Of a stretch of DNA of 19,527 nt, positions 8,157 to 13,746 are shown one piece after another. Source of the DNA: GCA-003244245 sp036279835. Lineage in GTDB: Bacteria > Actinomycetota > Actinomycetes > Mycobacteriales > Pseudonocardiaceae. Position numbers and translations under genes: made by a program. Each line of letters starts with the position of its first letter. The first letter of the stretch is position 1. The DNA is taken from positions 1 to 19,527 of the forward strand of contig DASUII010000272.1 of NCBI GenBank assembly GCA_036279835.1, given 5' to 3'. Below the pieces are notes generated by a model, which was not told the DNA's origin, did no database searches, and worked only from the letters and a program-made list of their open reading frames with translations.

Positions 8157-9156
8157 GGCCGCCTCGTGAGTGGCAAACAGTGTTATAACACTGTTTGCCA
8201 CTCACGAGCTCGATCCTTCTGAGGATCGAGCGAATCCGCCAGCCCCACAGCGGCGCCAGCACGTAGCCGGGATAGGACGCCAGCCAGCTGGCACTGCCCA
8301 GGCTCACTGCGTCCGCACCGGCCCAGAAATACTCCCGGCAGTCGTCGAAGGTCCTGATTCCCCCGGTCGCGATCACCGGCAACGTGATCCCCGCGTCGCG
8401 CAGCTCGGCCACCACCCGCAACCCGATCGGCTTCACCGCGCGGCCGGAGAGACCGCCGTAGCGGTTGGCCAACAACGGTTGGCCAGTCCGCGGGTTCAGC
8501 CGCAGCGCGCGCACGGTATTGATCGCGGTGAGCGCCGAGACTCCGGCGGCGGCGGCACGGCGGGCGTGCCCGACGTAATCCCGGTCCGGTGACAGCTTGA
8601 GGATCACCGGGTGTCTACTGGCGGCCACCGCGTCGGCGAGCACCCCGTCCAGGATGGGTTCGAAATCGTGATCGACGTTCGGGCAGGAGACGTTGAACTC
8701 CACGGCCGCGATCGCGCCGGTGGGCACCGCCGCGTTCACCGCGTCGACCAGGGCGACGAACTCCTCGGCAGCGAACCCGCCCACTGAGATGATGGTGTTC
8801 TGGTCGCGGGTGCGCGGGTAGTAGTCGCGCAGGTAAGCCTCGATCCCGACGTTGCACCAACCGAAGGCGTTGATCCAGCCGCCGTCGACGCCCCGCAGCA
8901 CCGTGGCGTAGCGGCGCAGCAGGCCGGGCAGCGCGTGCAGCGGCCAATCGGTGCGGTTGGTGAAGTGCCCGTCGCGGGGCTGCACCGTCAGGGTCCTGGT
9001 GGTGACCGCGCCGAACCGTTCCAGCGGCACGAACCGGGAGATCGGGCTCATCCCGTACGGCACCAGACCCGGGTCGGGGGCGCCATAACCGAGCAGGCTC
9101 GACGAGGTGACCAGCCGGTTGCGCAGGCGGATATCGCCCAACCAGACTTCGCCCAC
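8149..9156 (-). CDS. Dihydroorotate dehydrogenase-like FMN oxidoreductase
   Basis: A 335-residue TIM-barrel flavoprotein related to class 1 dihydroorotate dehydrogenases. FNVSCPN (residues 154-160) contains the Cys that serves as catalytic base in class 1 enzymes; class 2 enzymes have Ser here. YGGLSGRAVKPIGLR (233-247), IATGGIRTFDD (262-272) and GADAVSLGSA (280-289) form the FMN phosphate-binding end of the barrel. It may reduce or oxidise a dihydropyrimidine, but the substrate is not shown, and no pyrimidine genes are nearby. I chose GTG at 9156, after an AGGGAGGG site, because the protein then starts at the first family-like residues. The last 18 residues, VSGKQCYNTVCHSRGGHG, are mostly encoded by the 46-bp palindrome and look like an acquired tail. 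It ends 8 nt inside uvrC. Confidence 0.8.
   Translation of the reverse strand: MGEVWLGDIRLRNRLVTSSSLLGYGAPDPGLVPYGMSPISRFVPLERFGAVTTRTLTVQPRDGHFTNRTDWPLHALPGLLRRYATVLRGVDGGWINAFGWCNVGIEAYLRDYYPRTRDQNTIISVGGFAAEEFVALVDAVNAAVPTGAIAAVEFNVSCPNVDHDFEPILDGVLADAVAASRHPVILKLSPDRDYVGHARRAAAAGVSALTAINTVRALRLNPRTGQPLLANRYGGLSGRAVKPIGLRVVAELRDAGITLPVIATGGIRTFDDCREYFWAGADAVSLGSASWLASYPGYVLAPLWGWRIRSILRRIELVSGKQCYNTVCHSRGGHG
8163..8208. repeat. Perfect 46-bp palindrome, copy 1 of a repeated element
   Basis: The arms are 23 nt each and meet with no spacer at 8185/8186; the outer end of each arm is CTCGTGAGTGGCAAACAG on the left and its exact complement on the right. It lies 6 bp upstream of the uvrC ATG and inside the 3' end of the flavoenzyme frame, and its right-hand ACGAG contributes to the uvrC ribosome site. 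A diverged copy lies at 15559-15604. In RNA it would form a very long hairpin that ribosomes translating the upstream gene must cross. Confidence 0.95.
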
Positions 9157-9221
9157 CGGCCCTCCCTGGATCGCGGGACCCCCACAGGATAGGTCGCACT
9201 GGCGGGGGCCACTCCACCGCA

Positions 9222-9277
9222 TTCAGCGGGCTCAGCGGGGCTATTCGGGACGTGCACACCCTGCTGAACCCGCTGAA
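9222..9277 (-). terminator. Long-stem inverted repeat between hepT and the flavoenzyme gene
   Basis: The arms 9222-9239 and 9260-9277 are 18 nt each and match at 16 of 18 positions (TTCAGCGGG-type, internally repeated), with a 20-nt loop. The hairpin starts about 15 nt after the hepT stop on the minus strand. No U-tract follows, as is common in high-GC actinobacteria. It probably ends or dampens the mntA-hepT transcript; a regulatory site for the downstream gene is the alternative. The space from 9157 to 9292 otherwise holds only a weak -10-like TATCCT on the minus strand near 9186. Confidence 0.5.
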
Positions 9278-9292
9278 CGGTCTGGCGGTGGC

Positions 9293-9715
9293 TCAGGAAC
9301 GCGGTGGCACTATCCATCCGGCGACGGCGGCGACGAAGTCATCGAGGTCCACGAGGTTCCTGAGTCGGTCGAGCACGATGCCGTCGTCAACCTCGACATA
9401 GTCGTGTACGAGCACGTTCCGGAAGCCCACCGCGCGGCGCAGGCGGTCCGCGAGGTCGAGGGGCAGCACTCCATGGACGCCCAGCAGCCGGACCGCGTCG
9501 CCGTTGTCCCGCGGCGGACCCCAGCCCTCCGACGCGCACACGTGTTGGGCGACGTCGACGCTCGCCTCGATCGCGGTCACGAATGTGTATTTGACGCCGC
9601 GCAACCACAGCGGATCGCCGCGCCGCAGGGGGTCGGCTGCGGCCTCGGCGCGCAGCACGCCGAGGTCGTCGCTGATCGACCGGAGCAGCCGGAGGACTCG
9701 GACCTCATCGACCAC
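9293..9715 (-). CDS. hepT: HepT-like HEPN-domain RNase toxin (DUF86)
   Basis: A 140-residue all-helical protein with the HEPN signature RNVLVHDY: Arg99, x4, His104, then Tyr106. In known HepT toxins the R-x4-H pair is the RNase site, and the neighbouring tyrosine is AMPylated by the partner MntA, which blocks activity. LRGVKYTFVTAIEASVDVAQHV (residues 38-59) and the C-terminal helices fit the family. The start is GTG at 9715, overlapping the mntA stop by 11 nt, so the antitoxin is translated first and the pair is coupled. No other toxin-antitoxin gene is near. The family call is firm; toxicity in this strain is inferred. Confidence 0.88.
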   Translation of the reverse strand: MVDEVRVLRLLRSISDDLGVLRAEAAADPLRRGDPLWLRGVKYTFVTAIEASVDVAQHVCASEGWGPPRDNGDAVRLLGVHGVLPLDLADRLRRAVGFRNVLVHDYVEVDDGIVLDRLRNLVDLDDFVAAVAGWIVPPRS

Positions 9716-10091
9716 GTCGGACGGCCTCAGCGAACTCGTGGTGGCTGCGCTGCAGCCGCGGTCCTTCGTCGGCGTAGATCTTGCGCGTGGTAGCGGTCCA
9801 GCGGATTCTCGCGGGTGGATCGTCGTCGAACAGGACGCGACCGTGCAGCGCTATCCGGCCGGCCAGCTCAAGGGGCGCGCCGTTGAGCACCACGAGATCG
9901 ATCCCCGGCGGCACCAGCACCTCAAAAGCCGGCGGCGGGTGCGACGGCCACCACGCCGCGACGTCGACGTCAGAATCCGCTCGGGCCGAACCGGCCGCCC
10001 GGCTGCCGTGCAGGAGCGCGAATCGGGCCCCGGCGCCGCGCAACACCGCAACGATCTCGGCGGCAAGACCATCCGGCACCGCACTGCTCAT
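9705..10091 (-). CDS. mntA: MntA-like minimal nucleotidyltransferase antitoxin
   Basis: A 128-residue MNT-domain protein. The polymerase-beta-type active site is HGSRAAGSARADSDVDVA: Gly29-Ser30 and metal ligands Asp41 and Asp43, with Asp65 of GIDLVVLNG as the likely third carboxylate. In characterised pairs MntA transfers AMP groups from ATP to the tyrosine of HepT and so silences it. ATG at 10091 gives the full domain. The frame is open further upstream, but that part runs into the gene at 10169 and resembles nothing. It precedes and overlaps hepT, the usual operon form. All catalytic residues appear intact. Confidence 0.88.
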   Translation of the reverse strand: MSSAVPDGLAAEIVAVLRGAGARFALLHGSRAAGSARADSDVDVAAWWPSHPPPAFEVLVPPGIDLVVLNGAPLELAGRIALHGRVLFDDDPPARIRWTATTRKIYADEGPRLQRSHHEFAEAVRRGR

Positions 10092-10135
10092 ACAGCCAAG
10101 TCTCGCACGGACTCCGTTGCACGCCCCGGACCGCC

Positions 10136-10149
10136 ATTCGGAGCCGAAT
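10136..10149. repeat. Small palindrome upstream of mntA
   Basis: ATTCGG-AG-CCGAAT has 6-bp arms and a 2-nt centre and lies 45 nt upstream of the mntA ATG, in the 77-nt space after the nitrobindin-like gene. A toxin-antitoxin operator is possible by position, but nothing else supports it. Confidence 0.3.
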
Positions 10150-10168
10150 CGCGATCCCGGACCCGGGT

Positions 10169-10786
10169 TCAACCGGCGATGCGGGCCAGTTGGGCTGAGA
10201 GGTGGGGCTGTAGGGGTAGGCCGCGCAGGGCGCGTTCTTCGGCGTAGACGAGGTCGCCATTTTCCAAGATGCCGTACAGCCGGGCCGCCGCAGTGGTCTC
10301 GCGGGCCGTGTCGGTCCGGGTGATGGCGTCGGTTTCGAGCTCCCACGCCGTCTCGCCGGTTCGACCGCCGTAGTAGATCTCGCAGATGCCGAACATGTGC
10401 GCGAGCACCACCTCGATGGTCTCCTCCTCGTCCATCCGCCACCACCCGACTTCACGGGCCGCCGGGCGCAGCACCTCACCAGCGGAGTTCAGCAGCCACG
10501 CTCGCGCCTCGTAGACCAGGAAAGGCCTGCCGTCATGGGCGAAGGTGATCTGCTGGCCGTAGCGGAACTCGCCGAGTAGCGACGGGTACTGCGCCAGACC
10601 CTCGCCGCGCCACACCCCCAGCAGTGGTGCGAGCGGCGCGCATTGCGGGTGTAACTCGATGCTCTGCCCCAGCGTGACGGCGTCCATGCTGATCGGCAGA
10701 TCATCAAACCAGGGCAGGGTGCGGTCAGTGGCACCGTCGCCCGCGTTGGTGTCTGGGCTGCTGTCGGACACATCGCTGTTCACCAC
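10169..10786 (-). CDS. Nitrobindin-like heme-binding beta-barrel protein
   Basis: A 205-residue protein of the nitrobindin/THAP4-like (former DUF1794, FABP-like) family. The barrel opens with LAPLLGVWRGEGLAQYPS (residues 52-69; GVWRGEG at 57-63), then FRYGQQITFAHDGRPFLVYE, and WWRMDEEETIEVVLAHMFG matches the central barrel strands. The C-terminal PLQPHLSAQL contains His195, which I align with the heme-ligand histidine. Family members bind ferric heme, interact with NO and isomerise peroxynitrite to nitrate. M. tuberculosis Rv2717c is a relative by my recollection of its sequence. The first 45 or so residues are acidic and low in complexity. The start is GTG at 10786 or 10783, with no strong ribosome site. 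It is divergent from the L,D-transpeptidase. Confidence 0.85.
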   Translation of the reverse strand: MVNSDVSDSSPDTNAGDGATDRTLPWFDDLPISMDAVTLGQSIELHPQCAPLAPLLGVWRGEGLAQYPSLLGEFRYGQQITFAHDGRPFLVYEARAWLLNSAGEVLRPAAREVGWWRMDEEETIEVVLAHMFGICEIYYGGRTGETAWELETDAITRTDTARETTAAARLYGILENGDLVYAEERALRGLPLQPHLSAQLARIAG

Positions 10787-11047
10787 TGAATCCGATCACG
10801 AATCGGCCCGCTGCGCTAGGCAACCGATCGGTCGCAACTGCGTCCTTATCGGTGTTCCTTCGGGGGAGTCCCGGAAGGCACCGCCTGCCGCCGAAGCTGA
10901 CGGGCGGGCGCGTCGGACCCGGCTGGAACCGGACACCCTCCCCCCGCCCGGGGCCGGCCGGGTCACGCGTAACTGGTGAATAACACACTACGTACGGACT
11001 GTGTCGCAGCGGTAGGCTTATCCTCGGTTACCGAGGGGGTCTCTGTG
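10787..11047. other. Divergent intergenic region
   Basis: These 261 nt between the nitrobindin-like gene and the L,D-transpeptidase gene hold no convincing coding sequence. It should contain both promoters. Visible elements are a perfect palindrome ACCGATCGGT (10823-10832), a loose 8-bp inverted repeat GACCCGGC/GCCGGGTC (10916-10923 and 10957-10964) around a C-rich run, and a TAGGCT -10-like box at 11013-11018 pointing to the L,D-transpeptidase without a clear -35. Confidence 0.5.
11022..11036 (+). promoter_or_regulatory. Hairpin overlapping the L,D-transpeptidase ribosome site
   Basis: CCTCGG-TTA-CCGAGG is a perfect 6-bp stem with a 3-nt loop. Its right arm contains the first part of the GAGGGGG Shine-Dalgarno at 11033-11039, which lies 8 nt before the ATG. 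In mRNA the stem would partly hide the ribosome site. Confidence 0.5.
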
Positions 11048-11494
11048 ATGCGTTTCTTTCGCCACGCCGTGATATCGCTCACCATCGCCGCCGGATGCGC
11101 GGTATTCACTCCCGCGATGGCGGCCGCCGCCCAGTCGGCTGCCGCACCGTGCGGAGCGTCGGCATCAGCCTGTATCAGTCTCAGCAGCCACCAGGCTTGG
11201 CTGATGAGCGGTGGTCAGGTCACCTACGGGCCCACTGCGATCACCTCCGGCAAGCCGGGTCAGCGAACCCCTCCGGGCGTGTTCCACGTGTTGTGGAAAG
11301 ACAAGAATCACCGTAGTTCGGAATTCCACAATGCTCCTATGCCCTACTCAGTGTTCTTCACTAACACCGGTATCGCTTTTCATGAGGGCAGCCTCAGCAA
11401 GGCATCAGCCGGATGCATTCATCTCAGCCACACCGCTGCGACCACATTCTTCAACAAGCTGTCGGTTGGCCAGGTCGTGCAGGTCGTGAGCTGA
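11048..11494 (+). CDS. Small secreted L,D-transpeptidase (YkuD fold)
   Basis: A 148-residue exported protein. MRFFRHAVISLTIAAGCAVF is a basic start plus hydrophobic core, with likely signal peptidase cleavage after TPAMA near residue 25. The mature part is one YkuD domain. His112 is in IAFHEGS, and the catalytic Cys123 is in SAGCIHLS, with His125 close by. Such enzymes form 3-3 peptidoglycan cross-links or attach proteins outside the membrane. It lacks the Ig-like and extra C-terminal parts of larger actinobacterial enzymes. Two cysteines (35 and 42) near the mature N-terminus could pair. ATG at 11048 has GAGGGGG at 8 nt; the open frame upstream is not used. The 3' half has many A/T-ending codons. 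It ends 2 nt from the convergent rdgB stop. Confidence 0.9.
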   Translation: MRFFRHAVISLTIAAGCAVFTPAMAAAAQSAAAPCGASASACISLSSHQAWLMSGGQVTYGPTAITSGKPGQRTPPGVFHVLWKDKNHRSSEFHNAPMPYSVFFTNTGIAFHEGSLSKASAGCIHLSHTAATTFFNKLSVGQVVQVVS

Positions 11495-11496
11495 AG

Positions 11497-12141
11497 TCAC
11501 GACCGCGGGGAGACCGACGTAAGCAGCTCCCGCAGCGCGGGCAGCAGGGCACGCAGCGCCCGGCCACGGTGCGATAAGGCATCCTTCTCGGCTGGCTCGA
11601 GCTCGGCGGAGGTACGCCGATCACCATCCGGCACGAAGATCGGGTCGTAGCCGAAGCCGTTGCGGCCCCGAGCTGCGCGGGTCAGGGTGCCGCGCCAGTG
11701 TCCGCGGACTACAGTCTCGGTCCCTGACGTATCGGCCCTAGGCGGTACGACCAGCGCCGCGGCGCAGATGAACGCTGCACCACGACGATCTCCTGGCACG
11801 TCCGCCAGCTGATCGAGCACCAGTTGCAGGTTTGCGGCGTCATCGCCGTGGCGGCCGGCCCACCTGGCCGACAGCACCCCGGGCATTCCATTGAGCGCGT
11901 CGACGGCCAGGCCCGAGTCGTCGGCGACAGTGGCCAACCCAGTGGCTGCCGCCGCATCGCGGGCCTTGGCCAGCGCGTTGCCTTCGAAGGTGTCAGCGGT
12001 CTCCGGGATCTCCGGGAACAGCGGCACGTCGTCGAGTCCCCACACCTGCACGCCGCTGATATCCGAGGAGGCCAAGATCCGCCGCAGCTCGACCAACTTC
12101 TGCGCGTTGCGCGTCGCCAGCAGAACCCGAACCGGGCTCAC
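11497..12141 (-). CDS. rdgB: RdgB/HAM1-type XTP/dITP pyrophosphatase
   Basis: A 214-residue enzyme that hydrolyses non-canonical purine triphosphates (dITP, XTP) to monophosphate and pyrophosphate, keeping them out of DNA and RNA. ATRNAQK (residues 9-15) is the triphosphate-binding loop. ETADTFEGNALAKA (47-60) and ADDSGL (73-78) carry the metal-binding acidic residues. GFGYDPIF (162-169) and SHRGRA (190-195) bind the base. The GTG start overlaps the rph stop by 4 nt (GTGA). rph-rdgB is a conserved actinobacterial pair. It is the last gene of its row, and no terminator separates it from the convergent L,D-transpeptidase gene. Confidence 0.97.
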   Translation of the reverse strand: MSPVRVLLATRNAQKLVELRRILASSDISGVQVWGLDDVPLFPEIPETADTFEGNALAKARDAAAATGLATVADDSGLAVDALNGMPGVLSARWAGRHGDDAANLQLVLDQLADVPGDRRGAAFICAAALVVPPRADTSGTETVVRGHWRGTLTRAARGRNGFGYDPIFVPDGDRRTSAELEPAEKDALSHRGRALRALLPALRELLTSVSPRS

Positions 12142-12887
12142 GACCGGGGCAACTCACCTGGGTAGGGCTTGGCCAGCGCGGTCGCTTGGAGCGCGGTCAG
12201 CTCTTGGCAACCCTTGAGCGCCACATCCAACATCTGGTCCAGGGTGGACCGCGCGAAGGTGGCGCTCTCCCCGGTGCCCTGCAACTCCACCAGCGTGCCG
12301 GTATCGGTGGCAACGACGTTCATGTCGACCTCGGCGCGGCAGTCCTCCTCGTAGGGCAGGTCCAACCGAACCCCGCCGTCGACGACTCCGACGCTCACCG
12401 CGGCGATCGAGCAGGTCAGCGGTTGCGGGCGGCGCAGCCGGCCGGCTGCCCGCAACCAGGTCACCGCGTCGGCCAGCGCCACATAGCTACCGGTGATCGC
12501 CGCGGTGCGGGTACCGCCGTCGGCCTGGATGACGTCGCAGTCCAGCGAGATGGTGTTCTCCCCGAGCGCAGAAAGGTCGATGCAGGCGCGCAAGGCGCGG
12601 CCGATCATCCGGCTGATCTCATGCGTCCGGCCCCCGAGACGGCCCTTGACCGACTCGCGGTCGCTGCGGGTGTGGGTTGAGGACGGCAGCATCGCGTACT
12701 CCGCGGTGAGCCAGCCCTGCCCGGAGCCCTTGCGCCAGCGCGGTACGCCCTCGACCACGCTGGCCGCGCAGAGCACTCGGGTGGCTCCGCACTCGATCAG
12801 CACCGACCCCGCGGGCCACTGTTGGTAGCCACGGGTGATGCGAACCTCCCGCAGCGCCTCGTCGGTTCTACCGTCCGCTCGGGTCAC
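12138..12887 (-). CDS. rph: Ribonuclease PH
   Basis: A 249-residue phosphorolytic 3'-5' exonuclease that trims tRNA 3' ends using phosphate. Typical segments in order are the N-terminal RADGR, GSVLIECGATRVLCAASV, the basic loop around RWRKGSGQGWLTAEYAMLP, the RGGRTHEISRMIGRALR-like stretch (here RLGGRTHEISRMIGRALR), DCDVIQADGGTRTAAI, and DLPYEEDCRAEVDMNVV with the catalytic acidic residues. The length is normal. The start is GTG at 12887 with a poor ribosome site, but a TAGGCT box stands exactly where a leaderless promoter would put its -10. It lies 75 nt after the phosphodiesterase gene and overlaps rdgB by 4 nt. Confidence 0.97.
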   Translation of the reverse strand: MTRADGRTDEALREVRITRGYQQWPAGSVLIECGATRVLCAASVVEGVPRWRKGSGQGWLTAEYAMLPSSTHTRSDRESVKGRLGGRTHEISRMIGRALRACIDLSALGENTISLDCDVIQADGGTRTAAITGSYVALADAVTWLRAAGRLRRPQPLTCSIAAVSVGVVDGGVRLDLPYEEDCRAEVDMNVVATDTGTLVELQGTGESATFARSTLDQMLDVALKGCQELTALQATALAKPYPGELPRS

Positions 12888-12893
12888 CGGGCC

Positions 12894-12899
12894 AGCCTA
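12894..12899 (-). promoter_or_regulatory. Candidate -10 box for a leaderless rph transcript
   Basis: On the minus strand TAGGCT ends 6 nt before the rph GTG, which places it at -12 to -7 if transcription begins on the start codon. No strong Shine-Dalgarno is present. Leaderless transcripts with a TANNNT box at this position are common in actinobacteria. No -35 is visible. Confidence 0.35.
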
Positions 12900-12927
12900 C
12901 CCACGCCGTCGCACCGTCTGATTTGGC

Positions 12928-12971
12928 GACGGCTGAGCCGTCAAATGTCGACGGCTGAGCCGTCAAATGTC
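12928..12971 (-). repeat. Perfect 22-bp tandem repeat, each unit a hairpin, before rph
   Basis: The units 12928-12949 and 12950-12971 are identical. Each begins with GACGGCTGAGCCGTC, which has 7-bp arms around one base, followed by AAATGTC. The second unit overlaps the stop codon of the phosphodiesterase gene. A further arm GCCGTCGC at 12905-12912 can pair with GCGACGGC at 12926-12933, which would break the hairpin of the first unit. The row is transcribed toward rph, so this may be a pause, attenuator or processing site. Confidence 0.85.
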
Positions 12972-13724
12972 GTAGTGCGTGCCGGCACGGGCCAACTCGG
13001 TCGGTCCGCCGAAGGCGGCCTTGGCTTCGTTGAGAACCTGTTCAGCATCGGTCCACGGTGGCACGTGGGTGATCAGCAGCCGGCCGACTCCTGCCGCCGC
13101 GGCGGCTTCCCCGGCATCCTTGCCGGACAGGTGTATCCCGGCAGGGTTGTCCGCCCGGTCCGGCCAGGACGCCTCGGCGAGCAGGACCTCCGCGCCGGTG
13201 GCCAGCTCGACGAGCTGCGGGCACGGGCCGGTGTCTCCGGAGTAGACCAGCGCGCGCCCGGCGTGGCTGATCCGCACGGCGTAGGCGTCGCAGGGGTGTT
13301 CGACGCGTGCCGCGAGTATGCCGAGCGGACCGATCCGGGCCGTCGCGCCGCCGTAGGACCGGAACGCGTAAAGGTCGGACAGGTCAGTCCGGTTGCGTTC
13401 GAGGGCGTTGGGTGCATAGGCAGCGATCAGACGCTCGGCCGCATCCGGCGGCCCATACACCGGCAGCACCTCACCCGGCGGTGGGTGCGGATGGTAGCGG
13501 CGGTACACCGTCAGTGCCGAGATGTCCGCGCAGTGATCCGGATGCAGGTGGGACAGGATGAGCCCGTCGAGGGTGAACGGGTCGAGATAGCGCTGCAGCG
13601 CGCCGAACGTTCCGTTGCCCAGGTCGAGCACCACGCTGGTATCCGCGGCTCGGAGCAGATACCCGGATGCGGGCGATTCCGGACCGGGCACGCTGCCGGA
13701 GCAGCCCAGTACAGTCAGCAACAT
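12963..13724 (-). CDS. Metallo-beta-lactamase-fold phosphodiesterase (Rv1339-like)
   Basis: A 253-residue cytoplasmic metallohydrolase of the RNase Z/cyclic phosphodiesterase branch. The metal motif is SHLHPDHCAD (His59, His61, Asp63, His64). Further ligands are likely His143 (VEHPCDA), Asp164 (YSGDTGPC) and His220 (LITHVPPW), and GIHLSGKDAG (His198) follows the family. The start VLGCSGSVPGPESPASGYLL is typical. The gene stands between murI and rph, exactly as Rv1339 does in M. tuberculosis, a protein reported to lower cAMP as a phosphodiesterase. The substrate here is inferred from that relative. The ATG at 13724 lacks a strong ribosome site and lies 22 nt after murI. Its stop is inside the 22-bp repeat. 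Confidence 0.88.
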   Translation of the reverse strand: MLLTVLGCSGSVPGPESPASGYLLRAADTSVVLDLGNGTFGALQRYLDPFTLDGLILSHLHPDHCADISALTVYRRYHPHPPPGEVLPVYGPPDAAERLIAAYAPNALERNRTDLSDLYAFRSYGGATARIGPLGILAARVEHPCDAYAVRISHAGRALVYSGDTGPCPQLVELATGAEVLLAEASWPDRADNPAGIHLSGKDAGEAAAAAGVGRLLITHVPPWTDAEQVLNEAKAAFGGPTELARAGTHYDI

Positions 13725-13746
13725 CCCGCTAGCATCTCAGCCCTCA

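Noticed and set aside
8157..8201. An N-terminal extension of UvrC by 15 residues.
   Set aside because: The extra codons are the palindrome. The ATG at 8156 has a ribosome site and gives a normal UvrC start.
8170..8592. Plus-strand frame starting MANSVITLFATHE.
   Set aside because: The start is palindrome sequence (the same peptide appears on the other strand) and the rest is antisense to the flavoenzyme gene.
8149..9156. Pyrimidine-pathway PyrD as a firm call.
   Set aside because: The catalytic Cys and FMN sites fit the superfamily, but there is no pyrimidine operon nearby and substrate residues could not be verified, so only a family-level name is given.
10092..10445. Upstream extension of the MntA frame (about 118 codons).
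   Set aside because: It overlaps the nitrobindin-like gene in another frame and has no domain; the ATG at 10091 gives the complete MNT domain.
11013..11018. TAGGCT as a definite promoter of the L,D-transpeptidase gene.
   Set aside because: No -35 at an acceptable distance, and the box is common by chance in such DNA; it is mentioned only in the intergenic entry.
12928..12971. Start of a CRISPR array, from the tandem repeat.
   Set aside because: There are only two units, directly adjacent, with no spacer and no cas genes.
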